Positions 7,655-15,202 of a stretch of 35,645 nt of DNA are shown here, one piece after another. The notes beneath the pieces were generated by a model. That model saw only the letters and a program-made list of their open reading frames with translations, was not told where the DNA came from and made no database searches. Each line of letters opens with the position of its first letter. Within the stretch, counting starts at the first letter, position 1. The position numbers and the translations under genes were made by a program. Source of the stretch: an uncultured Veillonellaceae bacterium (GTDB lineage: Bacteria; Bacillota; Negativicutes; Selenomonadales; Selenomonadaceae); the NCBI GenBank assembly GCA_900314825.1, contig OMWS01000031.1, positions 1 to 35,645 on the forward strand. The letters are read 5' to 3'.

Positions 7655-8527
7655 ATGAAGAAGATACCGCCGTACGAGCCGACGAACGACTTGATTTTCA
7701 AGTTCGTGTTCGGCCGCGAGGAACGCAAGCGCGTGACGCTCACGTGCATCAATGATTTGCTCGGGAGGACGGGCGAAGATGCATTCGTCGATCTGGACTT
7801 CCAGAACGTTGAACTGATTCCTGCAACGGAAGACGAGAAGCAGGGACGGCTTGATGTCTTTGCCGTGCTTGACAACAACACGCGCATCGATCTGGAGATG
7901 CAGGTGTTCAATCATTTGAATATGGACAAGCGGTCGCTCTTTTATTGGTCGCAAATGTACTTGCATTTCAATGGCTTGAAACGCGGCGACGGCTATTTGA
8001 AGATGAAGCCGGCTATCGCCATCAATATCCTCCGTTATTCGTTTCTGCCGCAGCCAGATCCGTTCTCGCGCTACGGGCTTTACAATCCTGAGACGCAACA
8101 CAAGCTGACGGATGATTTGGAGATGGACTTCCTCGAAATCCCGAAGTACAAAAACAAGCCCATCAAGGAAATGAACCGCATGGAGTGATGGCTCGCGTAT
8201 TTTGCGAACAAGCTCGATCCCTTGGAAAAGGAGGAACTCGCCATGGCGACGCCGGAAATCGGAGATGCCATCGAGGCATCGGACAGCTTCATCATGGATG
8301 AAATGGAGTATCGGAAATACCTGCAAAGGGAATCCGCTATCTGGGACTATAACAATGATATCATCGGAAGCCAACAGATCGGATTTGATAGAGGATACGA
8401 ACAGAAAACGTATGAAATGATTGATGGATTGCTTGACCAAGGGGTGGATATTTCTATCATTGCAAAGGCCAGCAAGTGGTCGGTTCCAAAAGTAGAGGCT
8501 TATGCCGCGAAGCGGAAGCGGGGATGA
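7655..8527 (+). pseudogene. Rpn-family recombination-promoting nuclease/putative transposase, in-frame stop
   Basis: PD-(D/E)XK nuclease family protein of the Rpn/YhgA type, interrupted by one in-frame TGA at 8186-8188. The first part (177 codons) begins KIPPYEPTNDLIFKFVFG and carries the nuclease core (GRLDVFAVLDNNTRIDLEMQVF, with D and the ExQ motif). Directly after the TGA the same frame continues WLAYFANKL and runs to the usual C-terminal tail (GFDRGYEQKTYEMIDGLLDQGVDISIIAKASKWS). Read through, it gives about 290 residues, the normal family length, so a single point mutation explains the break. The promoter and ribosome site (GGGAGGGG) are intact. A short N-terminal product with the catalytic residues might still be made. 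Confidence 0.8.
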
Positions 8528-8552
8528 ATGGTTACGTTTTCAGGAGGTTGCC

Positions 8553-8702
8553 ATGCGCCACGAATGCAAGATCACCGTCCTCGCGGCGGAATGTTTCCCC
8601 GAGCTCCAGAAAAATTACCTCATGGGCCCGCAGGCGGGGCCGTGCCCGTGCTTCAAGGCGGGGCAGACGTTCCTTTTGAAGCGCGGATTTTCGTGCAGGT
8701 GA
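8553..8702 (+). pseudogene. Truncated TIGR04076 copy
   Basis: MRHECKITVLAAECFPELQK and GPCPCFKAGQTFLLKR match the first 44 or so residues of the complete copies at 7106 and 9356. The similarity stops abruptly after TTTTGAAGCGC, followed by a few foreign codons and a TGA. The ribosome site (AGGAGG) is intact, so a 49-aa fragment could be made. The end coincides with the -35 box of the relB promoter, which suggests that the toxin-antitoxin module was inserted or joined here. Confidence 0.75.
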
Positions 8703-8731
8703 TTGTTGTTTTCGTGCAAACGCGATATAAT
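8703..8731 (+). promoter_or_regulatory. Promoter of relB-yafQ
   Basis: TTGTTG (8703-8708), 17-bp spacer, TATAAT (8726-8731), 29 bp before the antitoxin start codon. RelB-type antitoxins usually repress their own promoter; I did not define an operator. Confidence 0.75.
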
Positions 8732-8760
8732 AATAGCAACAAAGCAAAGGAGATGATCGT

Positions 8761-9045
8761 ATGGCTGCGACGACGGCTGACATCAGCATTCAAATGGATG
8801 CCGACCTCAAGGCGGAAGCGGAGGCGTTCTTCCATGAGCTCGGCATGAGCCTCTCGACGGCGATCAATGTCTTCGTGCGCCAGTCCTTGCGCGAGGGGCG
8901 CATCCCGTTCGAGATTACGACGCAGGAGAACCCGAACGAGGAGACCATCGCGGCGATGCTCGAGACGGAGCGGATGGCAAATGATCCGAACGCCAAGGTG
9001 TATCATGATTTGGATGAACTATTTGCGGATTTGGATGCGGAATGA
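8761..9045 (+). CDS. RelB/DinJ family antitoxin
   Basis: A 94-aa type II antitoxin. The N-terminal ribbon-helix-helix (TADISIQMDADLKAEAEAFFHELGMSLSTAINVFVRQSLREGRIPFEI) is typical of RelB/DinJ, including the 'MSLSTAINVFV' helix and the 'GRIPFE' turn. The acidic C-terminal tail would wrap the toxin. The ATG follows AAAGGAGATGATCGT. Its stop codon overlaps the toxin start (ATGA), so the pair is translationally coupled. It represses its own operon and neutralises the downstream mRNA interferase, by family analogy. Confidence 0.9.
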   Translation: MAATTADISIQMDADLKAEAEAFFHELGMSLSTAINVFVRQSLREGRIPFEITTQENPNEETIAAMLETERMANDPNAKVYHDLDELFADLDAE

Positions 9046-9329
9046 TGAGAGAACCAAAGTATGGTGTCAGAATGACGGCACAATTCAAGCGCGAGTACAA
9101 GCTGGCGAAGAAGCGTGGATTTGACATGCAGTTGATGAAAGACATCATCGAGAAGCTGTCCATGGGCGAGCCTCTGCCAGAAAAAAATCGTGACCATGCA
9201 CTTTCCAGGAAATTTGCAACGTACCGGGAGTGCCACATCTTGCCGGATTGGCTGCTCATTTATCAGATCCGGGAGAATGTACTGACGCTAACGCTTTCTC
9301 GAACGGGCTCGCATAGCGATTTGTTTTGA
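9042..9329 (+). CDS. YafQ/RelE-type mRNA interferase toxin
   Basis: A 95-aa ribosome-dependent endoribonuclease toxin of the YafQ branch. It shows the basic N-terminal helix FKREYKLAKKRGFD, the RDHALSRKFATYRECHILPDWLLIYQI core with histidines at the expected active-site positions, and the C-terminal RTGSHSDLF that is the hallmark of YafQ (final His and Phe). It appears complete and intact. It overlaps the antitoxin by 4 nt; a second ATG directly follows the first. Confidence 0.9.
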   Translation: MMREPKYGVRMTAQFKREYKLAKKRGFDMQLMKDIIEKLSMGEPLPEKNRDHALSRKFATYRECHILPDWLLIYQIRENVLTLTLSRTGSHSDLF

Positions 9330-9355
9330 AGCGTAGAGGTGAGGAGGTTTCAACC

Positions 9356-9766
9356 ATGCAACACGAATGCAAGATCACCGTCCTCGAAACGAAATGTTTC
9401 CCCGAGCTCCAGAAGAAATACCTCGCAGACCCGCAGTCGGGGACGTGCCCGTGCTTCAAGGCGGGGCAGACGTTCCTTTTGAAGCGCACGCCGGCGCAAG
9501 ATGATTTTTATCATCTCATGGACGGGAAATTCTGCGGCGAGGCGTGGGATGCGGTGAGCCGTTATGTCTACACCGCGCTGCAGGGCGGGAGCATCATGCA
9601 CGGCTGGACGAATGACGAGCGCATGATGATCGCCTGCTGCAACGACGGCACGCGTCCCGTTATTTTCAAAATCGAGCGCATCGACATCCCCGAGACCGAC
9701 GAAGAGCGCGCGTGGCTCGCAAAGCAGGATTTCACGAACCGTGCCGAGGATGCATACACAGGTTGA
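9356..9766 (+). CDS. TIGR04076 family protein, copy 2
   Basis: A 136-aa paralogue of the protein at 7106-7516, differing by only a few residues over its full length (for example YLADPQSGTCPCFKAG in place of YLADPQSGPCPCFQTG). The start ATG at 9356 follows GAGGTGAGGAGG; the open frame extends to 9326, but that extension lacks a ribosome site and conservation. Function unknown. The duplicated block carries no transposase of its own, so tandem duplication followed by insertion of relB-yafQ and decay of the middle copy is the simplest history. Confidence 0.8.
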   Translation: MQHECKITVLETKCFPELQKKYLADPQSGTCPCFKAGQTFLLKRTPAQDDFYHLMDGKFCGEAWDAVSRYVYTALQGGSIMHGWTNDERMMIACCNDGTRPVIFKIERIDIPETDEERAWLAKQDFTNRAEDAYTG

Positions 9767-9773
9767 AATTCAT

Positions 9774-9801
9774 TTGCACGTATTATCACACGTGCTATAA
9801 T
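9774..9801 (+). promoter_or_regulatory. Promoter of hicAB (first locus)
   Basis: TTGCAC (9774-9779), 16-bp spacer, TATAAT (9796-9801). The hicA start codon follows 18 bp after the -10 box. Confidence 0.7.
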
Positions 9802-9819
9802 ATATGCGGAGGGAATCCG

Positions 9820-10020
9820 ATGAAAAGTTATTCGTCCCGCGAGCTCATCCGCATCTTGAAAGCGGATGGCTGGTACGAAGTCAATTGCGTCGGCGACCAT
9901 CATCAGTTCAAGCATCCGACGAAGAAAGGCCGTGTGACCATCACGCATCCGAAGAAGGATTTGCCGCGCAAGACGGTCGAAAGCATTTTCCAGCAAGCGG
10001 GAATCGCGATTCCCGAATGA
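9820..10020 (+). CDS. hicA: HicA-type mRNA interferase toxin, locus 1
   Basis: A 66-aa dsRNA-binding-like toxin. MKSYSSRELIRILKADGWYEVNCVGDHHQFKHP contains the GDHHQF segment with the catalytic histidine, and the C-terminus has the typical PKKDLPRKTVESIFQQAGI. The ATG at 9820 is preceded by GGAGGGAATCC and by a promoter whose start site lies just upstream, which rules out the longer open frame beginning at 9712. It precedes its antitoxin by 15 bp. A second hicAB lies at 32162-32761. Confidence 0.9.
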   Translation: MKSYSSRELIRILKADGWYEVNCVGDHHQFKHPTKKGRVTITHPKKDLPRKTVESIFQQAGIAIPE

Positions 10021-10035
10021 GGCAGGAGGCTCGAA

Positions 10036-10461
10036 ATGAAAGACACGTATGTTTTCCCAGCCGTCTTCCATGAAGCGGACGATGGCATTTCGATTGCGTT
10101 TCCGGATTTGCCGGGCTGCCTGCCGTGCGCGGACGACATGGAGGAAGCGTTCAAAAACGCGAAGGAAGCGCTCCAGCTGCATCTCTATGGCATGGAAGAA
10201 GATGGCGAGGACATCCCCGCGCCGTCCCGCACGGCAGATGTTCCTTGCGCAGCGGGCGAGTCGCTGGCGATGATTGAGGCGTGGATGCCGCCTTTCCGGG
10301 AGCGCATGGCGAACAAGGCGACGAACAAGACCGTGACGATCCCGCGCTGGCTCGACACGCTGGCGAAAAAGCAGCACGTCAATTATTCGCATCTCTTGCA
10401 GCAGGCGCTCAAGCGCTACCTCGGCGTGCAGGAAAATCCGATGCAGCATGCGGAAGCGTAA
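10036..10461 (+). CDS. hicB: HicB-type antitoxin, locus 1
   Basis: A 141-aa antitoxin with two domains. The partial RNase H-like N-terminal fold (YVFPAVFHEADDGISIAFPDLPGCLPCADDMEEAFKNAKEAL) binds HicA. The C-terminal ribbon-helix-helix (NKTVTIPRWLDTLAKKQHVNYSHLLQQALKRYLG) binds DNA. The start follows GGCAGGAGG. It is co-transcribed with hicA and likely autoregulates through the RHH domain. The terminator with parS 4 follows. Confidence 0.9.
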   Translation: MKDTYVFPAVFHEADDGISIAFPDLPGCLPCADDMEEAFKNAKEALQLHLYGMEEDGEDIPAPSRTADVPCAAGESLAMIEAWMPPFRERMANKATNKTVTIPRWLDTLAKKQHVNYSHLLQQALKRYLGVQENPMQHAEA

Positions 10462-10487
10462 AGCCTGACGGCGCAAAAAAACGACGC

Positions 10488-10538
10488 GCGCCCGGCGCGG
10501 AGTGTTCCATGTGGAACATTTCGCGTCGGGCGCTTTTT
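10488..10538 (+). terminator. Terminator containing a parS-like palindrome
   Basis: GCGCCCG (10488-10494) pairs with CGGGCGC (10527-10533), with further CGCG pairing. The apical stem is TGTTCC/GGAACA, and TTTTT follows. It separates hicB from the convergent helicase gene. Confidence 0.85.
10503..10518. promoter_or_regulatory. parS: parS-like site 4
   Basis: TGTTCCATGTGGAACA has one change in the central ACGT compared with sites 2, 3 and 5. It lies in the apical stem of a terminator. Confidence 0.65.
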
Positions 10539-10569
10539 GTGTGTAGGGAGGTTTGCCAGGGCGGCGCGG

Positions 10570-13500
10570 TTAGGTGTTCAGGTCTTCGGGCTGCTTCTTG
10601 CGCAGGGCGATGGCTTTTTGCTGGACGGCGGGCGGGATGATGCCGAGGAAGTAGTCTTCGAGGGAATCCCAGATTTGCTTGCTCGTGAATTTTCCTTCGT
10701 AGAGGTACGTGAGCATGGCGACGGACATGCGGTGGCGGTCGTAGATGTCTTCGAGCAGGCGGTTGCGATAGCCGGCGGGGTTCTCGACGATGCGGTCGAG
10801 TGGGTCGGTCTGGTTCATGTAGATGTAGAGCTTGCTGCTCGCGCCGCCGTTCATCTCGAACGTGAGGACGCCCATGGCTTCGAGGAGGCCGAGCACGAGC
10901 GTGAGGGCGCGGCAACGGCCGCGGTCGCCGTCCTGCACGAGGTAGAACGTGCCGTGCTCCGCCTCCGCACGCAGCTCGTTGTACCAGCGCTCGCACCAGG
11001 TGAAAAAGAATTTCACGTGCTCCGTCAATTGATACCCTTGGCCGCGCTCTTGGTAGAGCTTCTTCGCGTGGCCAAACGGGACGCGGTAGGCGTCCATCGT
11101 GGCGAAGAGGACGCCGGCGAAGGATTTCGCTTCGTAGTCCGTCTTCATGATGCCGGTCTTCCGCAGCGTTGCCGCGATCTCGTCCGTCATGACGACGTGC
11201 CGCGTCTGGTGCTCGAAAAAGATCTTGAGCGGGCGCCAGAGGTCCCAGAACGCGTGGATGCGCTCCTTGTATGTGACGTTGACGCAGAATGCGGGCTGCA
11301 TCGGATACGTGCTGTTGAACGCGAGCTTGTCCGACTGCGTGTAGACGAGGTATTTGAATTGCGGGAACGAGTACGAGCGGAAGGCCGGGCGGTCCCAGAT
11401 GGCATCGAGCGCGATGTCGTAGATGCCGTGGCGGACGTCGCGGTCTTCGACGGCGTGCGGATATTGTTTTTTCAGCTGCGCGGCAACGCTGATATCGAGG
11501 CAGAAGTAGCCGCGGCCGAAGAGCGGGATGGGGCGTACGCTGATGGGCGAGTAGCCGCGCTGGCGCTCGAAGTCGCGCTGGATGAGCAGGAGCGCGGACT
11601 TGACGCGGCCGATATTGCTGTCGCGGTCGTCTTTCGTCGGGCCGAAGATGTAGGAGAAGTTTTCGGCGTCGAGCAGCATGGCGTTGCGCTTTTTCGTGAA
11701 CGTGAGGCCGCCGCCGCGCAGCTTTTCGCGGAAGGCCGTGAGGATTTTGCTGATGACGGCGACGAGCTGGCCCTTGCGGATGGCCGAAATGCCGAGGAGC
11801 TGGTTGATGTGCTGGAAATCGCGCACGTCATAGTCGTAGCGCGCGACGCCGTGGATGCTTTTGTCGCGGGCGGCGCGGCCGATCTCCTGCACGTAGTCGC
11901 AGACGTTGCCCGTCGGCGCGTAGTGGAGGACGTTCACGATGTCGGGGATGTCGATGCCCATGCCGAACGCTTTCGTCGCGAGCATGACGGGGCGTTTCCC
12001 GCTCTTGAAATCGTCGTAGGCCTGATGCTTCATGTCCGCCGGGAGCTGCCCGTGGTACATGGCGAGGTCCTTGCTCTTGCCTTTGACGTCGAGGTCGTTC
12101 CAGAAATCGCGCAGGAGCGCGACGGTCGGGAAGTAGACGAGCGTCTTTTGGTTTTGCAGCACGGCGGCGTCGATCTCGCGTTCGAGCGCCTGCTTCTTGT
12201 CGCGGCGGTACTCCTTGCGGCCGAGGCCTTCGGCGAGGCGCGCAATCTGGATGTCGATGTCGCTGCGCTTCACGTAGCCGAGGTACGTGATCGGGTCGAT
12301 CATGTTCAGGCTTTCGATCGTTTCGCCGTACATGTCCTCGCGGCCGTGGTAGATGGCGGTCGCCGTGAACGTGGCGAGGATGAAATCGCGCCCGTGGCGC
12401 TCGATCTGCTGCTTGCGGAGCTTGCGGATGTGGCCGCCGAGATACCAATAGTCGGGGCGGAACTGCTTGCCCCACGTCGTGACGATGTGCGCCTCGTCGA
12501 TGACGATCATGCCGATCGTGCGGTCGCCGATGAGCTGCTCGACGTCGCTGCGCGCGAGCAGCGTCTCCGGCGAGAGGTAAAGGATGTGGTACGTGCGGTC
12601 CTTCACCTTTTCGATGACCTGCTCCTTCAGCGCGGGCGGGATGTCGGAGTTGAGCGTCACGGCCGCCGGATAATCAATGTCGCCGAGGCCGCGCACCTGG
12701 TCGCGCATGAGGGCGATGAGCGGCGAGATGACGATGGTCAGCAGCTCTTCCTTTTCGGCAAGATAAATGGCGGGCACTTGGAACATCGCGGACTTGCCCG
12801 CGCCGGTCGGGGCGGTGACGAAGACGTCGCGCGCGAGTTCGCCGCGCCCGCAGGCTTCGACCTGCTCGACGATGTGCGCGATGACGGCTTCCTGCGAGAC
12901 CTCGCGCGTGGTCTTTTCCCCTTTTTCGAGCGCCGCGAGGTCGTAAACGCGGAACGTGCGGAACGAGCGATCCCTCCCCCAGTGCTCGTGCAGGATGCGC
13001 GTGTAGTCGTCGCGGTGGACGTAGGCGTCCTCGGGTGCGGCCGCGCCGGCGAGGGCGAAGCGGACGCCGGCGGCCTCCGCGAGGCGGCAGAGATACTCGC
13101 GCAGGCGCTCCTGGCCGCTCGCGTACTCCGCGATGTGGAGGACGTGCTCGACGTCCGGCGCGAGCGTGCCGTCCTCGGCGGCCGTGACGAGCGCGAGGTA
13201 GTCGGCCTCGCCGAAGAGCGTTTGCTCTGGTTCGCCTGCGCTTGCCGCGAGGTCTGCCTTTGCCATGCCGAAGAGCGGCACGTCGACGGTCGTGCTGCCG
13301 GCGGCAGGGCCATCGGGATACGTCGCGAAGAGGCGGCCGTCCTGCGCGAAGACGCTGCCGTAGAGCGGGCGCTCGAGGATGCCGCGCGCCGCCGAGAGGT
13401 CCGTGTCGTCCCAGAGGAGCGCCTTTGTGTCCGCCTCGTCTCCGCTGAAATGCGCGAGGAGCGCGGCCTGCACGTCCGCCGGCCACGGCAGCGCGACGGG

Positions 13501-13809
13501 ATAGGCGTCGATGTAGAGGTTGTTCGAGAGGATCGTCGTCGTCGGATACGGCGTCTTCAGGAGCTCGCGCAGCAGGCGGTATTCCTCGTAGAGCACGACG
13601 CGCCGCTTCGCCTGCACGACCGCGTCCATGAAATAGGCCACGGGCTCCACGATGAGCTGCGCTGTGTCGGCATGTTCCATGGCTGTGCGCACGTCGTCCG
13701 GCAGCGCGGCCTCTGGCACGCCGCGCAACACGACGAGGCGTCCCGGCACGGCGAGCGCCTCCTGCACCTTTTCCTCCACGCGCGCGCGGAGCGTTTCCAA
13801 AAGTGACAT
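10570..13809 (-). CDS. RecQ-like superfamily 2 DNA helicase
   Basis: A 1,079-aa protein with a central RecQ-type helicase core: Walker A TAPTGAGKS near 335, motif Ia VISPLIALMRDQV, DEAH box VIDEAHIVTTWGKQFRPDY near 437 (the RecQ-like 'W-G-x-x-FRPDY' follows), motif III ATFTATA, motif V LATKAFGMGIDIPD, and motif VI QEIGRAARD near 640. It should unwind DNA with ATP. The 300 residues before and 420 after the core are not the usual RecQ zinc and HRDC domains, and I do not recognise them; the protein is nearly twice RecQ length. The start chosen is the ATG at 13809, 6-7 nt after GGAGGG; an ATG at 13815 overlaps the sigma-factor stop but sits on the ribosome site. It forms an operon with the sigma factor upstream. 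Confidence 0.85.
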   Translation of the reverse strand: MSLLETLRARVEEKVQEALAVPGRLVVLRGVPEAALPDDVRTAMEHADTAQLIVEPVAYFMDAVVQAKRRVVLYEEYRLLRELLKTPYPTTTILSNNLYIDAYPVALPWPADVQAALLAHFSGDEADTKALLWDDTDLSAARGILERPLYGSVFAQDGRLFATYPDGPAAGSTTVDVPLFGMAKADLAASAGEPEQTLFGEADYLALVTAAEDGTLAPDVEHVLHIAEYASGQERLREYLCRLAEAAGVRFALAGAAAPEDAYVHRDDYTRILHEHWGRDRSFRTFRVYDLAALEKGEKTTREVSQEAVIAHIVEQVEACGRGELARDVFVTAPTGAGKSAMFQVPAIYLAEKEELLTIVISPLIALMRDQVRGLGDIDYPAAVTLNSDIPPALKEQVIEKVKDRTYHILYLSPETLLARSDVEQLIGDRTIGMIVIDEAHIVTTWGKQFRPDYWYLGGHIRKLRKQQIERHGRDFILATFTATAIYHGREDMYGETIESLNMIDPITYLGYVKRSDIDIQIARLAEGLGRKEYRRDKKQALEREIDAAVLQNQKTLVYFPTVALLRDFWNDLDVKGKSKDLAMYHGQLPADMKHQAYDDFKSGKRPVMLATKAFGMGIDIPDIVNVLHYAPTGNVCDYVQEIGRAARDKSIHGVARYDYDVRDFQHINQLLGISAIRKGQLVAVISKILTAFREKLRGGGLTFTKKRNAMLLDAENFSYIFGPTKDDRDSNIGRVKSALLLIQRDFERQRGYSPISVRPIPLFGRGYFCLDISVAAQLKKQYPHAVEDRDVRHGIYDIALDAIWDRPAFRSYSFPQFKYLVYTQSDKLAFNSTYPMQPAFCVNVTYKERIHAFWDLWRPLKIFFEHQTRHVVMTDEIAATLRKTGIMKTDYEAKSFAGVLFATMDAYRVPFGHAKKLYQERGQGYQLTEHVKFFFTWCERWYNELRAEAEHGTFYLVQDGDRGRCRALTLVLGLLEAMGVLTFEMNGGASSKLYIYMNQTDPLDRIVENPAGYRNRLLEDIYDRHRMSVAMLTYLYEGKFTSKQIWDSLEDYFLGIIPPAVQQKAIALRKKQPEDLNT

Positions 13810-13811
13810 CG

Positions 13812-14984
13812 TCATCCCTCCAGATAATCTTGTTGCTTGAGCCAGCCGATGCGGCCGCGAAGCTTCCGGAGCGCTTTTGATTCAATCTGTCGGATGCGCT
13901 CGCGCGTGACGCCCATCTGCTCGCCGACTTCTTCGAGCGTGCGGGCATGACCGTCGTCAAGGCCGAAGCGCAGCCGCAGTACCTCCGCTTCGCGCGGCTT
14001 CAGCCCTGCGAGGAGCTTCGCGAGGAAGTCCCGCGTGTCTGCGTGCAGCACCTGGTCTTCGACGCTCGGCGTCGTGATGTCGGGCAGGAAATCGCCGAGC
14101 GACGTGTCCGCCTCCGCGCCGACGGGGAGGTCGAGCGACGTCGGCGCGGCGAGCGCGCGCAGGGCCTGCACCTTGGCGACGTCCTCCCGCGTCCACGCCA
14201 GCCGGGCGGCGATCCGCGCCCTCCGGGCGGCTGCGTCATGCTCGCCCGCCTGCTCGAACTCGCGGTCGAGGCGCATGACCTTGTTCAGCTTCTCATGCAT
14301 GTGGACGGGCAGGCGGATGAGCGTCCCTTCGTCTTCGTAGCAGCGCGTCATGGACTGGCGCAGCCACAAGACGGCGTACGTCGTGAAGCGGCCCTGGCTC
14401 TCGTCGAAGCGCTCGGCGGCCTTCAAAAAGCCGATGACGCCGGCCATCGCGAGGTCGTCGACCGCAGGCCCTTTGGGGTGGCGCTTCCAGAACAGCCACG
14501 CCTGCTGATACACGAGCCGCTTGTTCTTTTCCCAGAGCGCCGCGAGCGCCGCGTGGTCGCCAGCCTTTATGCGCACGCAGAGCATCTCGTTCGTCATCTT
14601 CCGCAGGCGGGGATCGACGAGCGCCTCCGGCGGGATCGCCACGTCATCAAAAGAGGCGGGGCCGCTGCCCTCCTCGAACGGCGCGTCGTCTTCGCTGTCC
14701 TCGTCGTCGAACGTCCCGTCTTCGTCATCGTCGTCTTCGGCATCCGCGTCCTCCTCGGCGCCCGCGTCGTCTTCCGTGCGGTCCGCGTCCGCAGCATCTT
14801 CGGGCGGCAGCTCGTCGACGAGCTCGACGCCGAGCGTGTGGAGTGTCTCGGCCGCCTGGTACTGCACTTGCTTGGGGAGGTGCAGCTGCTTGTCGAAGAT
14901 CTCGTCGAACGCGTCAAACGTCAAGCACCGCGCCCGCACGTACGGCCGCACGAGCTCGGCGAGCTTCTCCCGTTTCAACGCCAT
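13812..14984 (-). CDS. Sigma-70 family RNA polymerase sigma factor with acidic insert
   Basis: A 390-aa sigma factor. Region 2 (about 125-235) includes VDDLAMAGVIGFLKAAERFDESQGRFTTYAVLWLRQSMTR, close to the RpoD core-binding and -10 recognition segment. Region 3 follows. Region 4 (about 320-385) shows LKPREAEVLRLRFGLDDG...TLEEVGEQMGVTRERIRQIESKALRKLR. Before region 2 lies a strongly acidic stretch (about 60-115, runs of D and E) and an N-terminal segment unlike RpoD region 1.1 as I know it. It is probably an alternative group 2-like factor rather than the housekeeping one, but this cannot be settled without the rest of the genome. The start ATG is preceded by GGTGAGG. Its stop overlaps the start region of the helicase gene, so the two proteins are probably made together. 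Confidence 0.85.
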   Translation of the reverse strand: MALKREKLAELVRPYVRARCLTFDAFDEIFDKQLHLPKQVQYQAAETLHTLGVELVDELPPEDAADADRTEDDAGAEEDADAEDDDDEDGTFDDEDSEDDAPFEEGSGPASFDDVAIPPEALVDPRLRKMTNEMLCVRIKAGDHAALAALWEKNKRLVYQQAWLFWKRHPKGPAVDDLAMAGVIGFLKAAERFDESQGRFTTYAVLWLRQSMTRCYEDEGTLIRLPVHMHEKLNKVMRLDREFEQAGEHDAAARRARIAARLAWTREDVAKVQALRALAAPTSLDLPVGAEADTSLGDFLPDITTPSVEDQVLHADTRDFLAKLLAGLKPREAEVLRLRFGLDDGHARTLEEVGEQMGVTRERIRQIESKALRKLRGRIGWLKQQDYLEG

Positions 14985-15108
14985 GACCTCACCGCCTTTC
15001 CGCGCAGCCCGGGGACGGCCGCGCGTTTCTTTTTCTATTTTTATTCGACAACGATGAGAAAAATCCTGTTGCGGCGCAAAAAAAGCGGCGCGGGACGGCG
15101 GATTTTCG

Positions 15109-15137
15109 TTGACAAGCCGTTGCCCCTGTGTTACATT
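15109..15137 (+). promoter_or_regulatory. Promoter of the glycyl radical enzyme gene
   Basis: A perfect TTGACA (15109-15114), 17-bp spacer, and TACATT (15132-15137). Transcription would begin near 15144, downstream of the GTG at 15128, which supports the ATG at 15203 as the real start. Confidence 0.75.
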
Positions 15138-15202
15138 TATTTCAAAAGAAGGAAAGAATCGTAAAAACAGGAAAATTCACGAATCTGGAAAGGGCGAGCG
15201 TC

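Noticed and set aside
10537..13806. Long plus-strand open frame (1,089 codons) opposite the helicase gene
   Set aside because: It is a GC-rich shadow: the product is Arg/Val/Asp-rich without motifs, while the minus strand encodes a complete helicase motif set.
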